8,368 nucleotides of DNA, from assembly GCA_030599175.1 (NCBI GenBank), contig JAUVON010000105.1:1-8368 (forward strand), read 5' to 3'. Position 1 is the stretch's first letter. Each line of letters opens with the position of its first letter. The position numbers and the translations under genes were made by a program. This document shows, in pieces, positions 1-6,609 of the stretch. Below the pieces are notes generated by a model that made no database searches, was not told the origin of the DNA, and worked only from the letters and a program-made list of their open reading frames with translations. The stretch comes from Desulfobulbaceae bacterium. GTDB lineage: Bacteria > Desulfobacterota > Desulfobulbia > Desulfobulbales > Desulfocapsaceae.

Positions 1-196
1 AGTTTCCTTTATTGGTTCCAACCACCACATATTCAGACTGTGACTCATTGAAACTTTTAATCATTGTATCGACTACTTTACCCCTGGCGCTTCTCATGGC
101 ATGCCACCAGTTAATGGTGACGGGCTCTGCACATACCGCTGCAGGCAGTGCAAGGCAGACTCCAACAGCAATTACAACCAAGTGCTTCAATTTCAT
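1..196 (-). CDS. ugpB: UgpB-like extracellular solute-binding protein, N-terminal fragment
   Basis: Only the first 65 codons are present; the gene continues past the left edge. Reading leftward from an ATG at 196-194, the product starts with a classical signal peptide: a K-rich start (MKLKH), a hydrophobic core and a cleavage site near AVCA|EP at about residue 24. The mature start contains VTINWWHAM, followed by a predicted helix and YVVVGTNKGN. This matches the beginning of glycerol-3-phosphate ABC binding proteins (UgpB has a similar FWHSM start and a YKGN motif). A strong Shine-Dalgarno sequence (GGGAGG, about 203-208 on the minus strand) sits just ahead of the ATG and supports the start. 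The family delivers sn-glycerol-3-phosphate or related glycerophosphodiesters in the periplasm to an ABC permease. The divergent ugpC ATPase supports the call. The fragment is too short to exclude another family 1 sugar-binding protein. Confidence 0.8.
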   Translation of the reverse strand, partial: MKLKHLVVIAVGVCLALPAAVCAEPVTINWWHAMRSARGKVVDTMIKSFNESQSEYVVVGTNKGN

Positions 197-238
197 GATG
201 TTACCTCCCGAATAAAAATTGATAAGTGATGGCGCCGT

Positions 239-285
239 AAAAAGCACCCCTTAAAACAGGGTATAGACTCCGACTTCAAAAAGTC
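239..285 (-). other. Small hairpins in the probable ugpB mRNA leader
   Basis: Read on the minus strand, the probable leader of ugpB can form two small stems. One is GACTT/AAGTC with a 4-nt loop (285-272). The other is CCCT/AGGG with a 6-nt loop (261-248), followed after 4 nt by five T residues (243-239). The second resembles a very weak intrinsic terminator. The stems are short and may be chance. No known riboswitch was recognised. Confidence 0.2.
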
Positions 286-316
286 TTCATCTGTTTGTTG
301 CCATAAGATACAGAAA

Positions 317-342
317 CAATACAGTATACTAATACTGCAATA
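317..342. promoter_or_regulatory. Operator-like palindrome between ugpB and ugpC
   Basis: A perfect 6-bp dyad, CAGTAT (322-327) and ATACTG (332-337), is separated by ACTA. It is flanked on both sides by the direct repeat CAATA (317-321 and 338-342). The site overlaps the candidate -10 of the leftward ugpB promoter and lies just upstream of the rightward -10 candidate. That is a sensible position for a repressor or dual regulator of both genes. The cognate regulator is not in the window. Confidence 0.4.
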
Positions 343-365
343 GTAGGTAATGAATTGAGAGTCAA
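337..365 (-). promoter_or_regulatory. Candidate sigma-70 promoter for ugpB
   Basis: On the minus strand, TTGACT (365-360) and TATTGC (342-337) are 17 bp apart. The -35 matches the consensus at five of six positions and the -10 is moderate. Transcription would start near 330, leaving a leader of roughly 130 nt before the ugpB ATG. The -10 overlaps the CAGTAT dyad, suggesting regulation by blocking of RNA polymerase. Confidence 0.4.
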
Positions 366-373
366 GGTATAAT
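344..373 (+). promoter_or_regulatory. Candidate promoter for ugpC
   Basis: A perfect TATAAT lies at 368-373, but the -35 region (TAGGTA at 344-349, 18-bp spacer) is poor, so the promoter may depend on an activator. It would start transcription near 380, about 95 nt ahead of the ugpC ATG. It overlaps the -35 region of the divergent ugpB promoter, so the two may compete for polymerase. Confidence 0.3.
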
Positions 374-473
374 TTCATAGAAAAAAAGAGTTGTACTATC
401 TAGATATTTATTGTTTTTTAAACACTGCTATTCATTGATAAAAACTAGCTGGCTCAAAAAGGTGGATTTCACG

Positions 474-1580
474 ATGACGGAACTGAAATTTAATAACGTT
501 GTAAAAAAATATGGCAAGGTTGAAGTTGTTCATGGAGTTAATCTGGATGTAAAAGATAAGGAATTCCTTGTCTTAGTAGGTCCGTCCGGATGTGGAAAAT
601 CTACACTTTTAAGGATGATAGCGGGGCTTGAGGAGATCTCGGAAGGCACTATCTCAATTGACGGCAGGGTAGTAAATGATGATGCCCCTAAAGACCGTGG
701 TCTGGCTATGGTGTTTCAGAATTATGCTCTCTACCCTCATATGGATGTCTATGAGAATATGTCCTTCGGTCTTAAACAGAGCAAAACACCAAAAGATGAG
801 ATCCGGCAGAGGGTTGAGGAAGTGGCTGAAATACTAGGTCTTGAGGATTTGCTCCTCCGGAAACCCCATGAACTTTCCGGAGGTCAGCGTCAGCGGGTGG
901 CCATGGGAAGAGCCATGGTGAGAAAACCGTCTATCTTTCTCTTCGATGAACCCCTGTCAAATCTTGATGCCAAGTTACGCATCCAGATGAGGGCGGAGAT
1001 TAAAATGCTCCATCAGAGAGTTAAGTCAACCATGGTCTATGTTACCCACGATCAGGTGGAGGCTATGACCCTGGCAGATAGGATTGTTGTCCTGAGAGAT
1101 GGTTATATTGAACAGGTTGGAACTCCTCTGGAATTGTTCTTAAAGCCGGTTAACACCTTTGTGGCCGGTTTCATAGGGACTCCCCCTATGAATCTCATAG
1201 CGAGCAAAATTAAAAGGGAGAGCCTGGGAGATTTTCTGGTATTTGACAGTGATCTGAAAATTCCAGTTCCTCCGCGTCCGGACGTGATCTTGGAGGATGG
1301 GCAGGATGTGGTGATGGGAATACGAACCGAAGAACTCACAATTGCTGACGAAAATAATTTCAATCGACCAGAGTGGGTTTTTCCCGGAGTAGTAAAAGTT
1401 GTTGAACCACTGGGGAATGAAAATCACTTCCATGTTGATCTTGGAGGTGTGACATTTGTTGCCAGGTGTGAAGGTCGCAGAACCATAAAAAGCGGTGAGA
1501 AAATTGAGATTGCCTTCAACCTTGAACAACTGCACATCTTTGATGCAAAAACGACAAATGTCATTTATCAGGAGATGTGA
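474..1580 (+). CDS. ugpC: UgpC/MalK-type ABC transporter ATP-binding protein
   Basis: This is a 368-residue cytoplasmic ATPase that would power a sugar or glycerol-3-phosphate ABC importer. All nucleotide-binding motifs are intact: Walker A GPSGCGKST (36-44), Q-loop Q82, signature LSGGQ (134-138), Walker B IFLFDEP (154-160), D-loop SNLD (162-165) and switch H192. The segment after about residue 235 is the regulatory TOBE/MalK-like C-terminal domain. Length is normal for the family (UgpC and MalK are about 355-370 residues). I chose the ATG at 474, not the in-frame ATG at 411, because AGGTGG at 460-465 is a good ribosome binding site for it and MTELKFNNVVKKYG is the usual family start. The extra 21 codons look unlike the family. 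Ugp-type function rather than maltose import is inferred from the divergent UgpB-like gene. These ATPases can be shared between importers. The next gene begins 38 bp downstream on the same strand. Confidence 0.88.
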   Translation: MTELKFNNVVKKYGKVEVVHGVNLDVKDKEFLVLVGPSGCGKSTLLRMIAGLEEISEGTISIDGRVVNDDAPKDRGLAMVFQNYALYPHMDVYENMSFGLKQSKTPKDEIRQRVEEVAEILGLEDLLLRKPHELSGGQRQRVAMGRAMVRKPSIFLFDEPLSNLDAKLRIQMRAEIKMLHQRVKSTMVYVTHDQVEAMTLADRIVVLRDGYIEQVGTPLELFLKPVNTFVAGFIGTPPMNLIASKIKRESLGDFLVFDSDLKIPVPPRPDVILEDGQDVVMGIRTEELTIADENNFNRPEWVFPGVVKVVEPLGNENHFHVDLGGVTFVARCEGRRTIKSGEKIEIAFNLEQLHIFDAKTTNVIYQEM

Positions 1581-1589
1581 GTTCTCCTG
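1569..1589 (+). other. Hairpin spanning the ugpC stop codon
   Basis: A perfect 7-bp inverted repeat, CAGGAGA (1569-1575) and TCTCCTG (1583-1589), has a 7-nt loop containing the UGA stop of ugpC (1578-1580). No T-run follows, so it does not look like a standard intrinsic terminator. It could affect mRNA stability or readthrough into the acyltransferase gene, or be chance. Confidence 0.35.
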
Positions 1590-1618
1590 TTACGAGTCCA
1601 TCATCTTCTTGATCAACT

Positions 1619-3073
1619 ATGGTTTTCAGTTCTATATTTTTCCTGTTTTTCTTTCTTCCTGCAACACTGATACTCTACTTTAGTGTTGGGCCTAAGTTAC
1701 GTAATCTCGTCCTGCTGTCAGCCAGTCTCCTGTTTTACGCATGGGGTGAAGTCGGATATGTTCTGTTGATGCTGTTTTCAATCAGTATCAACTGGATATT
1801 TGGTCTTTTGATTAATGGTTCAAAGTCTACACCGAAAAGATGCAAACTCTTTCTGATATTTGGAATAATACTCAATCTGTTACCACTTGCATTTTTCAAG
1901 TATGGAAATTTCCTCCTTGATAATTTGAGCTATCTCGGCTCAGGGGTCATTGCCGACAAGTTGGGTGAAGGCCAGATACACCTGCCTATTGGCATATCAT
2001 TTTTCACTTTTCAGGCAATTTCCTATATTGTTGATGTTTATCGAAATACTGCCGACGTACAGAAGCAGCCAATAAACCTAGCTTTATATATCTCACTTTT
2101 TCCCCAGTTAATTGCCGGTCCGATTGTTCGCTATCATGACGTTGCACGACAAATTGTGCAGCGCACCGTTTCATTGGTGGATTTCCAGTACGGAGCGCAG
2201 CGTTTTGTCCTGGGACTGGGAAAAAAGGTACTCATTGCAAATAATATTGGAGCAGTTGCAGACCATATCTATTCTCTACCCGTTGAAACCCTCCCCGCAG
2301 GATTATTATGGCTTGGAATGCTCACGTATACATTGCAGATATATTATGATTTTTCGGCATATTCCGACATGGCCATAGGTCTTGGCAGAATGTTAGGGTT
2401 TCATTTTCTGGAGAATTTTAATTATCCCTATAGCTCAAGATCCATTCAAGAGTTCTGGAGAAGGTGGCATATTTCACTTTCCAGCTGGTTTAAGGATTAT
2501 CTCTATATTCCCCTGGGGGGAAATCGAAAAAGTACAGGCCGCACGTATTTCAATCTATTAATGGTATTCTTCCTTTGTGGTTTATGGCATGGCGCGAGTT
2601 GGACGTTTGTTATCTGGGGATTATTTCATGGGATGTTCCTGGTTCTTGAAAGAGGAGCATTCGGCAAAGTGATTGGACGCTTACCAGGGATCGTGCAACA
2701 TACTTATACAATACTGGTCGTAATGATCGGCTGGGTCTTTTTCAGGGCAGAATCGCTTGAGCAGGCACTTGCATATTTAAAATCCTTAGCGAATTTTTCT
2801 ACTTCTCCCTATCTTGATGCTAAACTTTTTGCCACAATGAATACGGAATTTTATATTGCTCTTTTTGTCGGCATTATTTTTTCTTATCCAATTGTGCCCC
2901 GATTGTTCTCACAATATTCATACCGCCTGGAGCAGGCTAAAGTGAGTACCCGACTGCTGATAGGAAGTATAACTACTGCCGGTACAATAGTCTGGATATC
3001 GTTTGTTATAATTTATAGTTCAGCGCAACTCATGAGTGGGTCTCACAATCCATTCTTATATTTCCGTTTTTAG
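1619..3073 (+). CDS. MBOAT family membrane O-acyltransferase, AlgI-like
   Basis: This 484-residue polytopic inner-membrane protein is of the AlgI/DltB MBOAT family. Such proteins take an acetyl group from a cytoplasmic donor and pass it across the membrane for O-acetylation of an extracytoplasmic polysaccharide. The N-terminus MVFSSIFFLFFFLP is nearly that of AlgI, which supports the ATG at 1619 although no clear Shine-Dalgarno sequence precedes it. Family motifs visible in order are RNLVLLSASLLFYAWGE (28-44), HLPIGISFFTFQAISYIVD (121-139), PQLIAGPIVRY (162-172), YYDFSAYSDMAIG (242-254), FWRRWHISLSSWFKDYLYIP (279-298) and GLWHGASW (321-328). H324 in the last motif is the expected catalytic histidine, and H284 is the other conserved one. 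Length fits AlgI. The next gene encodes an AlgX/AlgJ-type SGNH protein, the usual partner. No alginate genes are present, so the polymer acetylated is unknown. I give no gene symbol for that reason. Confidence 0.92.
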   Translation: MVFSSIFFLFFFLPATLILYFSVGPKLRNLVLLSASLLFYAWGEVGYVLLMLFSISINWIFGLLINGSKSTPKRCKLFLIFGIILNLLPLAFFKYGNFLLDNLSYLGSGVIADKLGEGQIHLPIGISFFTFQAISYIVDVYRNTADVQKQPINLALYISLFPQLIAGPIVRYHDVARQIVQRTVSLVDFQYGAQRFVLGLGKKVLIANNIGAVADHIYSLPVETLPAGLLWLGMLTYTLQIYYDFSAYSDMAIGLGRMLGFHFLENFNYPYSSRSIQEFWRRWHISLSSWFKDYLYIPLGGNRKSTGRTYFNLLMVFFLCGLWHGASWTFVIWGLFHGMFLVLERGAFGKVIGRLPGIVQHTYTILVVMIGWVFFRAESLEQALAYLKSLANFSTSPYLDAKLFATMNTEFYIALFVGIIFSYPIVPRLFSQYSYRLEQAKVSTRLLIGSITTAGTIVWISFVIIYSSAQLMSGSHNPFLYFRF

Positions 3074-3117
3074 TGCCTTACTCCAGAACTTCTGCAATAA
3101 AAAACAAGAAATCCGGG
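3070..3117. repeat. Degenerate intergenic repeat, copy 1
   Basis: This unit starts with a 17-bp sequence, TTAGTGCCTTACTCCAG (3070-3086), identical to the start of the copy at 3196, and ends in ATCCGGG (3111-3117). Its length of 48 bp is close to the 47 bp of the second copy. The middle has diverged. The stop codon of the MBOAT gene (TAG, 3071-3073) lies inside the repeat. Confidence 0.6.
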
Positions 3118-3150
3118 AAGGTCGTTTAAAATTATATGGTTGAATATACT

Positions 3151-3180
3151 TTCATGGCACTTATCCAAGCATTCTATAAT
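3151..3180 (+). promoter_or_regulatory. Weak candidate promoter ahead of the SGNH gene
   Basis: A perfect TATAAT at 3175-3180 lies 66 bp before the GTG at 3246. Only a poor -35 (TTCATG, 3151-3156, 18-bp spacer) accompanies it. The region between the two acyltransferase genes is AT-rich, so a TATAAT by chance is plausible. The SGNH gene could equally be expressed by readthrough from the MBOAT gene. Confidence 0.22.
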
Positions 3181-3181
3181 T

Positions 3182-3248
3182 CCGATTTATTCGGGTTAGT
3201 GCCTTACTCCAGCGACTCTAAAAAATTTCCCGACTTATCGGGTTAGTG
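3182..3248. repeat. Degenerate intergenic repeat, partial end, copy 2 and start of copy 3
   Basis: The core unit is 3196-3242 (47 bp). It begins with the same 17 bp as copy 1 and ends in the hairpin CCCGA-CTTA-TCGGG (3229-3242). Just before it, CCGA-TTTAT-TCGG (3182-3194) looks like the end of a preceding unit. TCGGGTTAGTG occurs twice, at 3191-3201 and 3238-3248, exactly 47 bp apart. The last TTAGTG overlaps the GTG start codon candidate at 3246, so the array runs up to or into the start of the downstream gene. Similar short units elsewhere in the genome would be expected if this is a dispersed repeat family. Confidence 0.6.
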
Positions 3249-5315
3249 AATGCGATGTTGAGTCAAAATAGATATTTTATCAAGACAGGTTGTTTAGTTT
3301 TGGCTTCAATTTTGTTGCTGGCGGTCATTCATTCAATCTACCGGGATAGAATTTATAACAGCTTCGTGGTGCAGGTTGATTTTGTCGCCGACAAGAGCGG
3401 TATTTTAGCAATTTACTACCCTGATAAAAAAGGGAGATACGATGAAAGCCGGTCATACCGGGTGGACTATTCCACGGGCGAACAGAATAAAAAGTTGACG
3501 ATAGTACTGCATAACCCCAACGAGCTTCTCAGAGTCGATCCTGGAGTCAAAGCAAACGGTCTTACGATACAGCGATTATCCTTCTCCAGATTTGGAATTG
3601 TGGAGAGATTAAATCCGGAGAAAATCAAAAGACATATTGTTCAAACGAATGGTGTAACTCTTTCGCAGATTCAGGAAGGGTTGAGGGTAACATTTGGTTC
3701 TGGAGATCCGCAGTTATTGCTGAGAATTGACCCGATACCGCGTCCCGGCTGGTTACGCTTCTGTACCTATCTGACAGTCTTATTCCTGATCTGCCTGTTT
3801 TTTTGCCTGTTTTTGTACCGGTTTTTTCATAGTCGGTTGGTTGATCACCCGGTTGAATCATTGCTGATTGCGTTACTCTTCCTTGTCGCAGGCGGCAAAC
3901 TTGACTGGCCATTTGGCCTTATGGCGTTGTTTATAGCATTATTTTTGTATTCTCTGCTAAGGACCACAATTACATATTCGAGGTATGGTTTCAATGGGTT
4001 GCACGTTGCTTCGATCGGCCCATTGTTAATCATAAGTTGTTTTTTATTCCTTATCGTCTGGCCTCTTTATAGAACCATTTCTCCAGAATCAACGTTTAAT
4101 TCAGTCGTCAGTAACTCTATCTCTGATTTTTTTGTAAATGAGGAAAAGGAAACCCTTGAGAAGCGTATCAAATCACTAATCGGTACTGTTGAAAAAAGCT
4201 TTTCCTCTCGTTCTCCATTACGGAAAGACCTTATCAATCTCAATGCAACTATCAAAATATCTGGTCTGGGGTTTTCCCCTACCAGTAAGGCCATCCTTGG
4301 CAAAAACGGTATGTTTTTTGAGGGATATGGACAAAGGAGGGTAGAGGACGATATTACAGGGTCTTTTGATAATATAACAGATTATATGGGGCTCATCCCG
4401 TTTACAGAAAGTGAGCTGGAAGATTGGTTGGTATGTCTGGAGGAACGCTATTACTGGCTGAAAGAACAGGGGATTGATTATATTTTCGCTCTGGCTCCAA
4501 CCAAGGCTTTAGTCTACCCGGAGAATCTTCCGTCCCGGATCCTCAATTTAAAAACGAGGCTGAGCAGGCCAACTCGCTATGAGCAGTTGGTCACGTACAT
4601 GAAAGAGAAATCGTTAGTTCCAGTTGTTGATTTACGTACCCTTCTCATTGCTGCAAAACAGCAAACGATGGAAAAGAAGGGGAATGATGACTTGTTGCTC
4701 TATTATAAGACCGATTTTCACTGGAATTATTATGGCTCATTTCTCGCGTATCAGGCAATTGTCGATGAAATAAACCGTGCGTATCCCAGGTATCAATTTA
4801 ATGCTTCCCAGTTCGAGGATTTTACACTCCAGAAACGAACTGACTGGGTACACCCCGCATTTATTCGTACATTAGGACTTGACCCCCTGGAACATCAAAA
4901 CGAAACCTACCTTACATTCTTTCCCAAACCTGGATCAATTTATTCTGGAATAAGTGACTTTGGTGAAAAAGGAATCAGTGACTATACTTTGCCAAAGCGT
5001 AGAACTAAAGAATTTGGCGGGAAGCAGACACGGTTCCGCCTGCTTGAGAATAAAAATGCTGAGGTTCCATTGATTTTTGTTATCGGTGATTCGTTTGCCC
5101 AAAAGTATTTCGGATTTTTTAGTAAACATGCGAAAAAGACAATCAGTTTCAGAACCGTTTATAGTTTCCTGCCTGAGGTATACATAGATAATTCTCCGGA
5201 TCTGGTAATTCAGGAGGTCTTGAATATGTATCTGCTCCAGAAACCTCCCGTAAACCCTGCAAGCATTAAAGGGGCCAGGAGAAAAGCGTTGGCGGGGGGG
5301 CGGCAGGGATTCTGA
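3246..5315 (+). CDS. Membrane-anchored AlgX/AlgJ-type SGNH O-acetyltransferase with extra N-terminal region
   Basis: This 689-residue protein has a C-terminal AlgX/AlgJ-like SGNH domain expected to transfer acetyl groups to a polysaccharide on the outer face of the membrane. From the N-terminus there is a membrane segment (about 13-31), a predicted beta-rich extracytoplasmic region (about 35-165), about four membrane segments (172-194, 203-219, 222-238, 257-277) and then the SGNH domain (about 320-665). Within that domain are LGKNGMFF (351-358, the family GKDGWLF block), the catalytic pair D490-x-H492 in KTDFHWN, and the nucleophile S616 in GDSF. All three catalytic residues are present. AlgX and AlgJ themselves are shorter (roughly 390-480 residues) and lack the multi-span region. 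The beta-rich part carries two similar motifs, LLRVDPG (94-100) and LLRIDPI (158-164). The start is uncertain: GTG 3246 or ATG 3255, neither with a clear Shine-Dalgarno sequence. It follows the AlgI-like gene, its likely acetyl donor partner. The polymer substrate is unknown. Confidence 0.85.
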   Translation: MNAMLSQNRYFIKTGCLVLASILLLAVIHSIYRDRIYNSFVVQVDFVADKSGILAIYYPDKKGRYDESRSYRVDYSTGEQNKKLTIVLHNPNELLRVDPGVKANGLTIQRLSFSRFGIVERLNPEKIKRHIVQTNGVTLSQIQEGLRVTFGSGDPQLLLRIDPIPRPGWLRFCTYLTVLFLICLFFCLFLYRFFHSRLVDHPVESLLIALLFLVAGGKLDWPFGLMALFIALFLYSLLRTTITYSRYGFNGLHVASIGPLLIISCFLFLIVWPLYRTISPESTFNSVVSNSISDFFVNEEKETLEKRIKSLIGTVEKSFSSRSPLRKDLINLNATIKISGLGFSPTSKAILGKNGMFFEGYGQRRVEDDITGSFDNITDYMGLIPFTESELEDWLVCLEERYYWLKEQGIDYIFALAPTKALVYPENLPSRILNLKTRLSRPTRYEQLVTYMKEKSLVPVVDLRTLLIAAKQQTMEKKGNDDLLLYYKTDFHWNYYGSFLAYQAIVDEINRAYPRYQFNASQFEDFTLQKRTDWVHPAFIRTLGLDPLEHQNETYLTFFPKPGSIYSGISDFGEKGISDYTLPKRRTKEFGGKQTRFRLLENKNAEVPLIFVIGDSFAQKYFGFFSKHAKKTISFRTVYSFLPEVYIDNSPDLVIQEVLNMYLLQKPPVNPASIKGARRKALAGGRQGF

Positions 5316-5324
5316 AAACAGTGA

Positions 5325-6608
5325 TCAAATTAATCCAAAAAATTTGGGAATAAAAAGTGATAATGATGGAAACAGGGCGACGATAACAAGTGCCACCAGC
5401 ATCGCCAGTACTAAAGGCCAGACAGCCTTAAAAGTTTTTTCAAGTCGGATATCTGCCAGCTGGGTTGTTACATAGAGGTTGACAGCTACCGGAGGTGTAA
5501 ACTGGCCAATGGCCAGGTTAAGGGTCATGACAACCCCGAACCAGACGGGATCCCAGCCAAAATGGTGGATAATAGGGATAAAGATCGGTAGAAAAATATA
5601 GAATATACTGATCGCATCAATCAGCATACCGCCGACAAAGATCAGCAGGTTGATCAGCAACAGGACTACCCATTGATTGTCGCTCGCATTCATGAGGGCT
5701 TTTGCCAGGCTGTCGAGGATGCCGATTGTAGAACCCGCCCATGAGAAGAGTCCCGCAAAGGCAACTATGAGCATAACAACTGCCGAGGTTTCACTGGCAT
5801 CAACCAGGATGCTATAGATGCCTTTAAAAGTCAGTGTCCTGTAAATTACGGTTCCCAGCAGCAGGCTGTAGAAAACAGCCACCACCGCAGCCTCAGTCGG
5901 TGTAAAGATACCTCCATACAGTCCCCCCAGGATGATGACCGGAGCGAGTAGTCCCCAGAATGCTTCTCTAAAGGCCTGCAAAAGGCTGGTATCATCTTTG
6001 TCTTCCTCCTGCTGGTTGCCATAGCCTTTTTTCCGGGCAATCCAGACTGCGGGCAGGAGCAGTGAGAGGCCGGCAAGAAGGCCGGGTATTGCACCCGCTG
6101 CAAAGAGGGCTGGAACCGAAGTGCTGGTGATAGCACCATAGATAATCAGGGCGATGGAGGGGGGCACGATTATAGCCGTTGATCCAGCAGCTGCTATTAA
6201 AGCCGCACTGTATCCACGGCTATACCCCTGAGCATACATGGCGGGGATAAGGACGGCGCCGATTGCTGCTGAATCGGCCGGTCCAGAGCCTGAGACACCA
6301 CCAAAAAAGACACATACCCCTATGGCCACAATTGCCAGTCCTCCACGGCGTCTGCCCACCAGAATGTTGGCAAAGTAGATGATACGCTGGGAAATCCCGC
6401 ACCGTTCAAGGATGAAACCGGCCAGGACAAAGAGAGGTATGGCCAGTAGTGGGAATTTGGCTATACCGGCAAAGAAATTGGGGGCAATGACCGGAGTTCC
6501 CAGGTCAGCAGCCCAGATCACAAGAAAACTTGGAACACCAAAGGCTATGGCAATAGGTGTTCCACAGAGAAGGAGCAGGAAAAAACCGAGAAATAAGAGA
6601 ATACCCAT
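5325..6608 (-). CDS. dctM: TRAP transporter large permease, DctM family
   Basis: This 427-residue inner-membrane protein is the ion-coupled transport subunit of a TRAP system, which uses the sodium or proton gradient to import an organic acid delivered by the periplasmic DctP protein. Family motifs are clear: PLLAIPLFVLAGFILER (53-69), GGVSGSGPADSAAIG (103-117), STAIIVPPSIALIIYG (143-158), GIFTPTEAAVVA (233-244) and GQFTPPVAVNLYV (368-380). About twelve membrane segments are expected and the length is typical. I chose the ATG at 6608, not the in-frame start at 6662. MGILLFLGFFLLLLCGTPIA is the usual start, AAGGAA lies about 11 nt upstream, and the ATG is one base beyond the dctQ stop codon (6612-6610), which suggests translational coupling. 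The stop at 5327-5325 is 9 bp from the stop of the convergent SGNH gene. The substrate cannot be read from this subunit. Confidence 0.93.
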   Translation of the reverse strand: MGILLFLGFFLLLLCGTPIAIAFGVPSFLVIWAADLGTPVIAPNFFAGIAKFPLLAIPLFVLAGFILERCGISQRIIYFANILVGRRRGGLAIVAIGVCVFFGGVSGSGPADSAAIGAVLIPAMYAQGYSRGYSAALIAAAGSTAIIVPPSIALIIYGAITSTSVPALFAAGAIPGLLAGLSLLLPAVWIARKKGYGNQQEEDKDDTSLLQAFREAFWGLLAPVIILGGLYGGIFTPTEAAVVAVFYSLLLGTVIYRTLTFKGIYSILVDASETSAVVMLIVAFAGLFSWAGSTIGILDSLAKALMNASDNQWVVLLLINLLIFVGGMLIDAISIFYIFLPIFIPIIHHFGWDPVWFGVVMTLNLAIGQFTPPVAVNLYVTTQLADIRLEKTFKAVWPLVLAMLVALVIVALFPSLSLFIPKFFGLI

Positions 6609-6609
6609 C

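Noticed and set aside
12..215. Plus-strand frame opposite the ugpB fragment
   Set aside because: The minus strand gives a signal peptide, family motifs and a strong ribosome site; the plus frame has none of these.
411..473. In-frame upstream extension of ugpC from an ATG at 411
   Set aside because: The added 21 residues do not resemble the family start, no ribosome site precedes 411, and AGGTGG fits the ATG at 474.
1103..1535. Two minus-strand open frames opposite ugpC
   Set aside because: They lie antisense to the conserved C-terminal domain of ugpC and show no recognisable protein features.
3155..3171. Sigma-54-like promoter TGGCAC...AAGCA ahead of the SGNH gene
   Set aside because: The GG and GC elements are 11 bp apart instead of 10 and the -12 element lacks the TTGC form.
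3070..3248. CRISPR array
   Set aside because: The units are too few and too divergent, with no uniform spacers and no cas genes.
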